Numbered from the stretch's first letter, positions 25,689 to 34,017 are shown. The stretch: 64,000 bases of DNA from Oscillospiraceae bacterium (GCA_031261445.1 JAISJQ010000045.1:1-64000); one strand, 5' to 3'. Notes: generated by a model not told the origin, from the sequence alone. Made by a program: numbers and translations.

Positions 25689-26612
25689 TTACGGTAGAAA
25701 CTCCCCGTCATCTTCATCCTCTGACAAGAGGTACTCGATGAACTTGCGGAAAAACTTGCGGCACGGGAGCGAACTGCGGTCGGGCGGGTAATGTGCGCCG
25801 TTTGGCATTGCCTCCGCGCCCTCCGCTGAATCCGCCCGCGCTGTCGGTCTGGCCGCGCTTGCGTCCCTCATAGACCCGTTTCCCGCGAGATCGCGGAGCA
25901 GGATACGGCGGGCATCGGCGTATTTATCGCCTTTCATGCCCAGCCGCACGAGGAACAGCCTCATAACGAACTTGTCATTGTCCGTGGGCTTTTCTACCGC
26001 GATAATCCGTGTCTGCGTCTTCGCCATGTTGCACAGTTGCTCGATAAACTGTGTATATACCTTGATTTCCAGCGCGTCAGGCACGGTGTCAAACCACGGG
26101 AAGTCCAGGGTGTCCTCCGTCTGACGAATCGTGAGGTCGCAGACCTTCAGCGCCTTTTTGATGAGGGTTGCCTTGCTTGCCACCAACAGCCGCAGATTCT
26201 CGATTGCATGACTGCTGAAATCGTCAAGCGGCATTTGGATGACCAATTTGTCGGGTTCTGCCTCGGCGGGCGGCTCAGATACTTCCTCTGCCGACACTGC
26301 CTCGGCAGGAGTGTCCTCCTGCGTGAGCGGCGCGGCTTCTTCTGCGTGGGTGGCGTTTGGTTTCGCGTCCTCAACCAGTTGCGGCTCAAAACCGTCTGCC
26401 GTGAGTGCGTCCATCAGCCGCTGAACCACCGTGGAATTGAATCGCCCCTTGTAGTTGAGGGTGATTGTGCCATCGCGGGCGATAATCGCCCGACCCGCCT
26501 CATAAGCGTAGCTCGGCGGGCCTTTGTAGAGAGGCGCTGCGCCAAACGCGCCAGCAGCCACCTCCGCCAGTTCCTTGCGCTTACGATTTCCGAGATTGAC
26601 TTGGATTTCCAT
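25689..26612 (-). CDS. ICE-type 'virulence-associated' protein
   Basis: A 307-aa cytoplasmic protein starting at ATG 26612 (MEIQVNLGNRKR; AAGGTGGA 8 bases upstream). The N-terminal ~75 residues (GPPSYAYEAGRAIIARDGTI) and the central domain (DKLVIQMPLDDF ... LIKKAL ... FPWFDTVPDALEIKVYTQFI) match proteins often labelled 'virulence protein' on integrative elements of Firmicutes. A Glu/Ala/Pro-rich linker joins the domains. The biochemical role is unknown. It is useful mainly as a marker of this element type. Confidence 0.72.
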   Translation of the reverse strand: MEIQVNLGNRKRKELAEVAAGAFGAAPLYKGPPSYAYEAGRAIIARDGTITLNYKGRFNSTVVQRLMDALTADGFEPQLVEDAKPNATHAEEAAPLTQEDTPAEAVSAEEVSEPPAEAEPDKLVIQMPLDDFSSHAIENLRLLVASKATLIKKALKVCDLTIRQTEDTLDFPWFDTVPDALEIKVYTQFIEQLCNMAKTQTRIIAVEKPTDNDKFVMRLFLVRLGMKGDKYADARRILLRDLAGNGSMRDASAARPTARADSAEGAEAMPNGAHYPPDRSSLPCRKFFRKFIEYLLSEDEDDGEFLP

Positions 26613-26815
26613 TTGCTTGTTCCACCTTTCAATGTGCGATGCCTTTCGGCTCATAGGCATTGTCACATGAAAAGCAAGGCAGGTATAGGTGTGAAATCCG
26701 GGTTAGTGGGAGCGACAGGACAGGACGTTACAGAGGTAAACGTGTGATTAGTGGCGGCGTGGGTGGGTGTTGTAAAATATAAACGCTCTTGCATTTATTT
26801 CATCAAGTAGTGTGA

Positions 26816-28171
26816 CTAATTATTCAAGAGACAGCGAACACCAAACCCGTTGCTGCGGTCGCCGAAGAAGCTTGGATAGACGCCATCAGAGCCAAGGTTG
26901 GCGCTGGATGCGAAGCTCGAGCCGCTTGGGTAGGCCGAGCGAGACCACAAATCCGCGCTGGTGCCCTGACCGTTCGCGCCGTAGCCGCCCACCCAGTTAC
27001 CTGAGAACACGCCCCTAAATGGCCCATCATTTAGCCAGTTGGCGTAGTAGCCCGAATTTGTATCCGCTGGGCTCAGAGTACCAGCCTGCATGGAGGCATT
27101 TAGCACGGCATAGTCTCCTGTCCCGTCACCGCTTGGCAGATGCCATCCTGCCGGGCAGATAGAATTGGCGGCGTCACCGGAATTTGCCGGCATTGTAGTC
27201 CGGCTTTCACCTGCCGTCGCCGCCGACCAGTTGTATAAGTAGCCATAGTTGGTTGCGCCTGTGCCTGTATCACCTGTGACTGGGCCGTAGACGTATGGAT
27301 CGTCAAAATAAAATGAGGCGGAAATTACAAGTTGCGGCAAAGTAAACTCCAACACCCCGCCGTTATTCGTAATATTTGGGTTGGTTGTGCTGTTTAGGTC
27401 GGTGTTATCGCTTGTGAGTAATAGCGTGCCGGAAGTCGAGCCGAGTTTGAGGTTGTCCAGCATCCAACACTTGCCGTCAGCGAGCTTGCCGACCGTGTAA
27501 TCCAGACTGTCACGGGTATCTTCAAGCGTCAGTATATCCCCGATATTCATACCGGCGCAGTAACTACTGGTCATATCCTGCATATACATAGGGGCTGGCG
27601 GTTGGGTAGTCCCGCCCTGGCAGATGAGGGTATAAAGAACGGTGTTGAAGTAGTCTCCCACGTCAATAGAACCGTCGGTCTGAGTGGCGGCATGAATAGT
27701 AATTTGTTCGCTGGCAGCAGGGTTGGTGGATTCGGCGACGGTTACAGCGGTGTTGCCGAGTGCGGTTGGGGTAGTTAGGATGGCGTTTGTGCCTGTATAG
27801 CTCATATTCCAGCGGTTAGCGGCGGTGAGACTGGAGGCAAATCCGGTGCCGGTGGCGCCGCCGTCTATGGTGAGGTCGGTGACCGCTCCCGTGACCTCGG
27901 CGAATACCTGCCAGCCGCCTGCGGCATTGCTGGTGACCACCAACTTGGTGGAAGTGTCAGCGGCAGTTTTGGTTGATCCGGAAACGCTCATAGATATGTC
28001 GCCCGCGCTGCCCGTCTCGAAAGTGCATTCTTCAAGCACTTCCGTATGAACCTCCTGTCGGCTTGTGGTAGTAGCCGCAAAGGTTAGCGATGAGCCAAGA
28101 TTGGCGAGTGTGGTTGCCGTGAGCACTGTCAGCAGTGAGCCAACCATTATTTTTTTACTGATATGGAGCAT
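26816..28171 (-). CDS. Secreted surface protein with FISUMP-like domain
   Basis: A 451-aa exported protein. The signal peptide is about residues 1-33 (MVGSLLTVLTATTLANLGSSLTFA). Next come a beta-rich region with SMSVSGSTKTAADTS and SNAAGGWQVF, then a ~230-residue domain with LADGKCWMLDNLKL, SICPAGWHLPSGDG and a terminal NGFGVRCL. Those motifs define the Fibrobacter-succinogenes-major-paralogue (FISUMP) fold, common in Bacteroidetes, Fibrobacteres and Saccharibacteria and unusual in Clostridia. No sortase motif or transmembrane tail is present. Confidence 0.75.
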   Translation of the reverse strand: MLHISKKIMVGSLLTVLTATTLANLGSSLTFAATTTSRQEVHTEVLEECTFETGSAGDISMSVSGSTKTAADTSTKLVVTSNAAGGWQVFAEVTGAVTDLTIDGGATGTGFASSLTAANRWNMSYTGTNAILTTPTALGNTAVTVAESTNPAASEQITIHAATQTDGSIDVGDYFNTVLYTLICQGGTTQPPAPMYMQDMTSSYCAGMNIGDILTLEDTRDSLDYTVGKLADGKCWMLDNLKLGSTSGTLLLTSDNTDLNSTTNPNITNNGGVLEFTLPQLVISASFYFDDPYVYGPVTGDTGTGATNYGYLYNWSAATAGESRTTMPANSGDAANSICPAGWHLPSGDGTGDYAVLNASMQAGTLSPADTNSGYYANWLNDGPFRGVFSGNWVGGYGANGQGTSADLWSRSAYPSGSSFASSANLGSDGVYPSFFGDRSNGFGVRCLLNN

Positions 28172-28299
28172 AGAGATAGATTCCCGTTTATTTTATATAT
28201 TGGCGCAGTTTTTTTGTTTTATATGCGCTAATAGCATATCCATACTCTCTGGAAGTATCGTAGCATGCTATGGCAATAAGCGCAAGGGTATTTTGATTT

Positions 28300-29955
28300 T
28301 TACGGATTGGTTATGGCGGTAATCAGGACATTCGTTTCATAAACACATGGAGGCAGTGAGCCGTCTGTTTTTGCTCCAACCCACAGTCTGTGGGAATCAT
28401 AAGCCTCTCCGTTTTGCGCTGGACCGCTGGCAGTGCCGGAGCTCGAAAACTCCATATCGGCGGCCACAGGCGTCAGCCAACCGGCATGATTTACGGTATC
28501 TGCTATCTGTATACCCCAAGTGTTGTCACCGAGCGCTCCTGATGTTGTCGGTATAAAACGGAATTGTTGATTGTTCGGGCAGATGACATCCTGCGGAGCG
28601 CCGGAATCAATATCTCCGGCGGCACTGATATAGAGTTTATATCCTATTGGGTTATTTGTTGTAATGCGAATATCCGAATAATCGTAAGCATACGGAGTTG
28701 AGCCGGACATTGACAGCCCAACGCCAATCGAAGGGAATGCAAGTTCAAGTGAAACCCCGATATAAAGGTAACAATCTGGAATCGTTGCCGCCCAATCTGT
28801 AAATCCGTATTGGTTATCTGTCCACATAAAATCCAAACTTACCCGACCCTGTGCATGGGCGGGCATCGTCACCGTAAGTGTGCTGCCGCCCACATCATAA
28901 TTTTTGATACTGAGTTGCTGTCCGCCAAGAGACACTTTGAGGCTTGACATATCCACCTGATTGAAAAATGCTCCGCTGACTGTCACGTCATTTCCTCCAA
29001 CGCTATAACCGGATGCCGGGGTGCAGGTGTTGAAACGGGTGTCGGATTGATAATATGAGTAAGTGACCGTCACCTCTCCGCGAGCGCCTAAGCCTCCGCC
29101 CGCGCTGTGAGAACTGTCGTTGTCGAATTCGCTTCCCGCCGCTCCCGCGCCGCCGCATCCGATACAGGATGCGTCCGTTCCCTGCCATGCCCAGCCTGAG
29201 TTCCTGCCTCCACTGCCTACCGCCGCCGCCTTTGTCCCGGCGTTTGGCCCCAAACCGCCCATGCCCGAAACTGCCCCATTCCAGTCGGCGCTCACGCCGC
29301 CATCGCCGTCTGTGGCACTGACCGACACGGGAGTCCCCTTAGCGCCTCCGCCACCGATTTGGTATTTTTTGTTATTTGAGCCGACACCGGTGTTCGAGTT
29401 GCAGGCCGCGCTTGTCCCGCCCTTTCCGCCGTTGGCCGTGGCATAATTTCCGCCATTCCAAGTAACATAACTGTTGCCGCCGTTTTGTCCTGCGTTATCT
29501 CCGCTTGCAGTGGAACAGTTGTTATTGCCGGGGTTGCCAATGCTTCCGCGCCCGCCTCCTATGCCAACGGTTATATCCAATACACGGTTGTTTTGCATTT
29601 GTGCGATATTATTGATCGTCGCCGTGTTGTATCCACCGCCGCCACCTCCGCCTGCGGCTGCCGAAGCAATGCCCGCCGTTGCCGATGTAATGCCGTCATA
29701 CCCCCGAACGAATACGCCTCCGCCTCCTCCGCCCCCTCCGATTGAGGTGATAAAAACAGAGTAAGTATGTTCAGGCAGGATGAGCTGAGTGCTGCCGGTA
29801 TAAGTTACCGTGCCGACAGTCGTTGTTGTTGCGGAAGCCTCCGGTATTTCTGGGAAAAGAATGAGAACGACAAAACCGACAAAAAGAAAAAATAAAAGAA
29901 AAAATGTTGATGCCATGTATCGGAAAGACAGAATAAGTCTCTTTATTTCGCCCAT
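28300..29955 (-). CDS. Glycine-rich exported surface protein with IPT/TIG-like domain
   Basis: A 551-aa protein. A long N-terminal hydrophobic segment (residues 16-38) serves as signal. Residues 50-300 form a Gly/Asn-rich region with poly-Gly runs, as in beta-helix or collagen-like adhesins. Residues ~305-375 look like an IPT/TIG immunoglobulin-like domain (ASGYSVGGNDVTVSGAFF). The C-terminal ~150 residues include SMSGSTPYAYDYSDIRITTN and NNPIGYKLYISA, a segment similar to the N-terminal part of the neighbouring FISUMP-like protein. Probably an adhesin delivered with its neighbour. Confidence 0.68.
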   Translation of the reverse strand: MGEIKRLILSFRYMASTFFLLFFLFVGFVVLILFPEIPEASATTTTVGTVTYTGSTQLILPEHTYSVFITSIGGGGGGGGVFVRGYDGITSATAGIASAAAGGGGGGGYNTATINNIAQMQNNRVLDITVGIGGGRGSIGNPGNNNCSTASGDNAGQNGGNSYVTWNGGNYATANGGKGGTSAACNSNTGVGSNNKKYQIGGGGAKGTPVSVSATDGDGGVSADWNGAVSGMGGLGPNAGTKAAAVGSGGRNSGWAWQGTDASCIGCGGAGAAGSEFDNDSSHSAGGGLGARGEVTVTYSYYQSDTRFNTCTPASGYSVGGNDVTVSGAFFNQVDMSSLKVSLGGQQLSIKNYDVGGSTLTVTMPAHAQGRVSLDFMWTDNQYGFTDWAATIPDCYLYIGVSLELAFPSIGVGLSMSGSTPYAYDYSDIRITTNNPIGYKLYISAAGDIDSGAPQDVICPNNQQFRFIPTTSGALGDNTWGIQIADTVNHAGWLTPVAADMEFSSSGTASGPAQNGEAYDSHRLWVGAKTDGSLPPCVYETNVLITAITNP

Positions 29956-30103
29956 ATTTTTATGTTAGCAATAGCATAATAAAATAGTCAAGATAGATGA
30001 AGGCAATACACGTTACACCGCCTGATATAAGCGACGCGGCACCCTCTAACAGAGGCAATAAGCCATTTATCGAACATAATATGACGGTGTTGTGATTTTG
30101 ACC

Positions 30104-30131
30104 TTGACATATTTTTATAGTATGAGATAAT
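30104..30131 (+). promoter_or_regulatory. Promoter 1 of leader-controlled orphan gene
   Basis: A perfect TTGACA (30104-30109) and GATAAT (30126-30131) with a 16-bp spacer, about 140 bases upstream of the start codon, leaving room for the structured leader. Confidence 0.75.
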
Positions 30132-30144
30132 CAGGGCAATCACA

Positions 30145-30258
30145 CGGAACATTTACATACTTGCTTTCAGCCGCGGAATCGGTGAGCTTTCATGCGAGAG
30201 AAGCTCACCGGCTCTGCGGCTGATTCCATTTGCCGCGGAAAAATAATTCGTAAAGGGA
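30145..30258 (+). ncRNA. Structured leader RNA, copy 1
   Basis: An outer 10-bp helix CAGCCGCGGA (30168-30177) / TCTGCGGCTG (30213-30222) encloses a 9-bp hairpin GGTGAGCTT (30181-30189) / AAGCTCACC (30201-30209). A third segment CCGCGGA (30233-30239) can pair with the 3' strand of the outer helix instead. A second copy with compensatory changes lies at 31009-31124. Confidence 0.72.
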
Positions 30259-30268
30259 AGTGTTTTCT

Positions 30269-30769
30269 ATGGCAAAAGTCATGGCACAAGAGATGGTGAT
30301 AAATTATTCGCTGTCAAAGATTGTCTGTCCGCTTGACGCCACCTCCACATACTTCATCAGACGTGCGCTGGAAAAGACAATCGGGGATGTAATGGGCAAC
30401 AATTCATTGGTCGGGGCGTTTGCGGTAGATTGGCAGGACTATTCCGGACGGGTCGTTCAGCGGGTGGCGTGTTTCGACTTGGAACACAATTATGACCCCG
30501 AGTATTCCGCAAGAGATTTGCGGGAGGTGGTGGCGGGTGTCATCAATGTAGCGGCGGCCGCCCACATGGGCGATGCTCTTGGCTGGGCGAAAACCGACAA
30601 GCTCATGTACACGGTGCCGGATTTCTTCTGCCATGGCGGTGTATGCATACCCATGAGCGTCAATGGGACGGTCGTCATGACATTGCTCTCCACGGCGGAC
30701 ATATGGCAAAGCCGTAAAATCATGGAGGCGGTGGAGCGGGATTTTCTCGAAAAGTGGCAGATGGCGTAA
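30269..30769 (+). CDS. Orphan protein behind leader copy 1
   Basis: A 166-aa soluble protein (ATG 30269, AAAGGGA site; GTG 30260 is possible). No family recognised. Segments VACFDLEH, AHMGDALGW and VVMTLLSTADIW line up with ARFDINAY, AQRKGWLN and LYATFLSTADST, in the same order, in the next gene's product, so the two are probably distant paralogues. Each has its own consensus promoter and a similar leader RNA. The element position suggests an accessory or regulatory function. It ends shortly before a terminator. Confidence 0.72.
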   Translation: MAKVMAQEMVINYSLSKIVCPLDATSTYFIRRALEKTIGDVMGNNSLVGAFAVDWQDYSGRVVQRVACFDLEHNYDPEYSARDLREVVAGVINVAAAAHMGDALGWAKTDKLMYTVPDFFCHGGVCIPMSVNGTVVMTLLSTADIWQSRKIMEAVERDFLEKWQMA

Positions 30770-30776
30770 GCAAGTA

Positions 30777-30813
30777 AAAAGCCGTTACGGTTTCAATCGC
30801 AGCGGCTTTTTTG
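30777..30813 (+). terminator. Terminator
   Basis: AAAAGCCG ... CGGCTTTTTT, directly after the first orphan gene. Confidence 0.75.
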
Positions 30814-30918
30814 TGGTAAAATATCCTTGCGGCTCTTCCATCGTCATGACATATGGCCTTATCGTGTCTAAGCGTTTTTAGATAAGCAGGGAGGGCCGTG
30901 TTCTTTGCTTTGTGTATT

Positions 30919-30981
30919 TTGCACAATGTTGCACAAATAAACATGGAATATATTGACATTTTGCACAAAGTGTGCTATAAT
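30919..30981 (+). promoter_or_regulatory. Promoter 2 with TTGCACAA repeats
   Basis: TTGACA (30953-30958) and TATAAT (30976-30981) are a perfect sigma-A promoter with 17-bp spacing. TTGCACAA occurs at 30919-30926, 30929-30936 (10 bp apart, same helix face) and 30961-30968. The last copy is part of the palindrome GCACA-AAG-TGTGC between -35 and -10. This looks like a repressor-controlled promoter. Confidence 0.78.
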
Positions 30982-31008
30982 GCTCATATAGGTTGAGAAA
31001 TCGCCTAC

Positions 31009-31124
31009 GAACATTTCTATGCTTACTTATTCAGCCGCAGGGTTGATAGGCTTTCCGTGAGAAAGGCTTATCTGTCCTGCGGCTGGCATTTGCCCCGCAG
31101 GAAAACTATCATTTCCGAAAGGGG
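31009..31124 (+). ncRNA. Structured leader RNA, copy 2
   Basis: The outer helix is CAGCCGCAGG (31032-31041) / CCTGCGGCTG (31076-31085). The inner hairpin is GATAGGCTTT (31045-31054) / AAAGGCTTATC (31062-31072). CCGCAGG (31095-31101) is the competing third segment. TTGCCCC (31090-31096) can additionally pair with GGGGCAA (31121-31127), which contains the ribosome site. The fold matches copy 1, while the inner stem sequence differs. Confidence 0.72.
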
Positions 31125-31133
31125 CAATAAACA

Positions 31134-31718
31134 ATGAAAAAGCACCAGAACACACTTTCCTATTCTCCGTTGAATGCACAGGAGGTCTCCAAAATCAAAG
31201 ACAAGTTGGAGGCGGCTATCCTAACAGAGATGGGCGAAATGCCTTTTGCCTGTTCCCTCGCCCTGTATTGGTCGAGCGAGGACAAAAAGGCGCTCAATCG
31301 AATCGCAAGGTTTGACATCAACGCCTACGACGGCAAAATCGTCGAGGCGGAGCAATTGCCGCCCGAACACGCCGCAAAGCGCGTCGCTATCGACCGGTCG
31401 TTCGAGTTGGTATCTGCCGCGCTTATCGCACAGCGTAAGGGTTGGCTCAACGTGTCAACTGAACAATTCCTGTCTGCCCTGCCGGAATATTTATCGTTTG
31501 ATAACGATGATTTTCTGCTGTGGAAGAACCAAGGCGCGCTTTACGCGACTTTCCTTTCCACTGCGGACAGCACTGTGACAGAAGGCCTTTTCTACGATGA
31601 CTTCATGTGTCATCTTGGGGATGATATGCCGCGCTTGCGTGATTGCCGTGAATACACGGCTGACCGCGAAGAGGTATGCGGAGAAGAGAGGGTATGGCTC
31701 CTGGGGCCGCAAAAGTAA
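31134..31718 (+). CDS. Orphan protein behind leader copy 2
   Basis: A 194-aa soluble, mildly acidic protein with no recognised family. It shares ordered motifs with the upstream orphan (FD near residue 62, AxxxGW near 105, LSTAD near 145). It has an N-terminal helix (AQEVSKIKDKLEAAIL) and a Glu/Arg-rich C-terminus. The ATG follows AAAGGGG, which can be sequestered by the leader. Own promoter, own terminator. Its role is unknown; the shared regulation suggests both orphans respond to the same signal. Confidence 0.7.
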   Translation: MKKHQNTLSYSPLNAQEVSKIKDKLEAAILTEMGEMPFACSLALYWSSEDKKALNRIARFDINAYDGKIVEAEQLPPEHAAKRVAIDRSFELVSAALIAQRKGWLNVSTEQFLSALPEYLSFDNDDFLLWKNQGALYATFLSTADSTVTEGLFYDDFMCHLGDDMPRLRDCREYTADREEVCGEERVWLLGPQK

Positions 31719-31726
31719 GCAAACAA

Positions 31727-31775
31727 AAACCGCCAACGCCTCATATTTATATGAGTGCCGAGGCGGTTATTTTTT
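31727..31775 (+). terminator. Terminator
   Basis: AACCGCC ... GGCGGTT with an inner CTCATATTTATATGAG stem, followed by ATTTTTTT. Confidence 0.8.
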
Positions 31776-31779
31776 TGTG

Positions 31780-32844
31780 TCACTCCGTTTGCTCTGTTGA
31801 TTCGGCATCCTGTAAGTCATGATGATTGTCAGTTTTATCCTCGGCGCTTTTTGCGCTTTTCTTTATCTTCCGTAAGGCTTCGCTGAGTCCGTAATACCCA
31901 AGAATCATTACGAGCAAAACCAGTGCCGGGAGAAGCAGTTTGCCGAAAGTGCTCAAACCATTCCAATGCTTATATAGCAGTATGGATGACGGCACAGCAA
32001 TAAGCGCCTCATAAATGACAAAGAGAGAAACGGCTAATTTCTCTTCACCGATATGCAGCAGCCTGCTAAGCGAAGAAAACTTCGGCGCGAACCAAGAGGG
32101 CTTTTTCTGCTTTTTATACCCAAGCCACATCCCAAGCCATTTTTCAATGACATAGTTCGCCAGCAATATAAGCCCAACGCATAAAATCGGTAAGACAACA
32201 TGCTGACCGATGTCCAGATGGCGAGTAGCCACAATATCGGAGATTGTGACATATGCTACCGTTGCCCCAATCAACACGTCAATCAGCAGTTTTGAGAAAA
32301 AGATAATCCGCTTTTTGGCTTTATACGGAAGATTCATCAACTGTTTGTTGTAATAAATCAGTTCCTCCGCAAAATGGTCGTAAGACTGGGCGGAGGTTTT
32401 TTGTTGTGCTTCGGGCAGTTCCAGCGTTTCGGGCGCGCCCGCGACGATCCCGCTCAAATCGCCCGCGCGGATGATACATTTTGCCAGCGTGTCTATCAGT
32501 TCGGTGCTCCGCTTGCGCAGGGAGCTTTTGGGGTCTTTGAGGGTCTTGCTGGGCTTGATAAAGTCATCGTAAAAGGTTTTATAGCGGCTCTCGGTACTGC
32601 CGATGTCCTCAAAGCCTTCGAGCAATTGGGTCAGCGCCAAAAGCAAGTCCGCGCTTGCATGGTCTGGGATGAAGTGGCGGACAACCCGTATAAAGCAGGA
32701 CGCGATATGCTCGGTCGAGGCTTGCTTGCAGCCCATATACCGCTTCAAGGTAAAGGCGGTCTGGATGCAGTCCATATAGCCGTTTTTCCGAAGCTCTTTC
32801 AGTTCATCCTTGAGATTTTTCAAGACCGCCTCATAGTCAGCCAT
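31780..32844 (-). CDS. Membrane protein of unknown function
   Basis: A 354-aa protein starting at ATG 32844 (MADYEAVLKN) after a G-rich ribosome site. Residues 1-150 are soluble and helical; residues ~180-330 hold about four transmembrane helices in two pairs separated by a basic loop (YKKQKKPSWF). The C-terminal tail is highly charged (KKSAKSAEDKTDNHHD). No family recognised. It faces the second orphan gene and is separated from it only by the terminator. Confidence 0.68.
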   Translation of the reverse strand: MADYEAVLKNLKDELKELRKNGYMDCIQTAFTLKRYMGCKQASTEHIASCFIRVVRHFIPDHASADLLLALTQLLEGFEDIGSTESRYKTFYDDFIKPSKTLKDPKSSLRKRSTELIDTLAKCIIRAGDLSGIVAGAPETLELPEAQQKTSAQSYDHFAEELIYYNKQLMNLPYKAKKRIIFFSKLLIDVLIGATVAYVTISDIVATRHLDIGQHVVLPILCVGLILLANYVIEKWLGMWLGYKKQKKPSWFAPKFSSLSRLLHIGEEKLAVSLFVIYEALIAVPSSILLYKHWNGLSTFGKLLLPALVLLVMILGYYGLSEALRKIKKSAKSAEDKTDNHHDLQDAESTEQTE

Positions 32845-32910
32845 ACCGCCGCCCCCCTTCAAGGCTTATTTGTTGTCCCCGCTATGCCGCAAACGGCTCT
32901 AAAACAGGAG

Positions 32911-32963
32911 CGGAATAAAACGGAAAACGGCTTTTTCTCTTGATTTTTCTCCGTTTTGTTCCG
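32911..32963. other. Imperfect 14-bp inverted repeat in element intergenic region
   Basis: CGGAATAAAACGGA (32911-32924) and TCCGTTTTGTTCCG (32950-32963) pair at 13 of 14 positions around a T-rich spacer. The gap 32864-33136 divides leftward and rightward gene blocks, so this could be an origin of transfer, an operator or a terminator pair. A second, shorter hairpin (GGCGG...CCGCC) lies near 33023. Confidence 0.45.
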
Positions 32964-33151
32964 AAAAAGTTTCTTCCGTTCCGATTTCGGGGCTGCCCCT
33001 TTTTCCGTGCTAAATTATTGGCAGGCGGTTCGAGTAGCCGCCGAAAGGGGGTGCTTGCATGTAGAGAGTATAACACAAAATCGGCAGAAACTCAACTTGA
33101 GAATTGCCGAAAGAAGCCTAAGAAACTCGAATCTTGAAAGGAGTTGGTCTT

Positions 33152-33529
33152 ATGGAACGCAATGTAAATCGGATGAGGCGCGGGGTGCTCGGGGCGACCG
33201 GCCTCACGGCGGAGCCGCAAATCCCATCCACGGAAATCTCCGTTGTCACCAATGACAATATGCTTTCGCCCACGCTCATGGGGAGCATCGTCAAAAATCC
33301 TGGGTTGGTGACCGTCTATGCACAGAAAAAACTGGCGAAGGACGCGGCGCTCGAAGCGGCGCATGAACAATGCAGAGCCATCCTCGCCAAAGGCGCGATG
33401 GAGAACACGGTCGCGCTCACCCTGTTGGAAGCACATTTGTCAAGCATGGTGCCGCAGGCGGCGGATAGGCTTCGGGCGATTGCCACCGCTTTTGCTTACA
33501 GCGCGATTGACAGATTTACGAGGTGGTGA
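33152..33529 (+). CDS. Small conserved-type element protein
   Basis: A 125-aa soluble protein (ATG 33152, AAAGGAG 8 bases upstream). Alanine-rich helices dominate (AQKKLAKDAALEAAHEQC, ENTVALTLLEAHLSSM), suggesting a helical bundle. No family recognised. It is the first gene of the rightward transfer/replication block, followed after 3 bases by a small membrane protein. Confidence 0.65.
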   Translation: MERNVNRMRRGVLGATGLTAEPQIPSTEISVVTNDNMLSPTLMGSIVKNPGLVTVYAQKKLAKDAALEAAHEQCRAILAKGAMENTVALTLLEAHLSSMVPQAADRLRAIATAFAYSAIDRFTRW

Positions 33530-33532
33530 GCA

Positions 33533-33778
33533 ATGAGCGCAAGTGATGTTCTCTGGACGATGCTCATCGTCTTTGACGTAATCGTCTGCCTTGTGCTGGC
33601 TATCTGCCTCATCGGCTGGATTTGGGAACACATACCCGACGCCCGCCGTATGCCATCGGTGCGGGTGCGGCTCCAGCGAATCGCCATGAGAGCCAAGATG
33701 TATAAGGCGGCTCATGACATGATTCGCACCGCCGAAGACTGCGCCGAGCAGGAGGATGAAAGGGGGTCGGGACGATGA
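33533..33778 (+). CDS. Small single-pass membrane protein
   Basis: An 81-aa protein with a transmembrane segment at residues 8-30 (MLIVFDVIVCLVLAICLIGWIW) and a basic then acidic cytoplasmic tail. The stop overlaps the next start as ATGA. This resembles the small membrane proteins found in conjugative operons, but no named family. Confidence 0.62.
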   Translation: MSASDVLWTMLIVFDVIVCLVLAICLIGWIWEHIPDARRMPSVRVRLQRIAMRAKMYKAAHDMIRTAEDCAEQEDERGSGR

Positions 33779-34017
33779 CTCCAAACCGCCGTATGCTGCT
33801 CGCCGCCAGCGCGATACTCATGCTGGCCGCCGTTATCGCGGCTTGCATGACAACCGTCATCTATTTACTGCCGCTAAGCCCCACCCCGCAGGTTGTAAGG
33901 CTCACTCGAAAGGAGGTCGATTCTATGCGTAAATATGGTTTGCTCGGAAGCGCGTTTTTGCTTTGGGCTGCCGCTATCAGCATGGCTCTGGCGAAAATCA
34001 TTATCATGCTCCGCTAA
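33775..34017 (+). CDS. Small two-helix membrane protein, possible internal second gene
   Basis: An 80-aa protein with helices at residues 7-33 and 54-78. It overlaps the previous gene by four bases. Within it, AAAGGAGG (33910-33917) precedes an in-frame ATG at 33925 that would give a separate 30-residue hydrophobic peptide MRKYGLLGSAFLLWAAAISM... . Either one protein or a nested pair is made. Confidence 0.6.
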   Translation: MTPNRRMLLAASAILMLAAVIAACMTTVIYLLPLSPTPQVVRLTRKEVDSMRKYGLLGSAFLLWAAAISMALAKIIIMLR

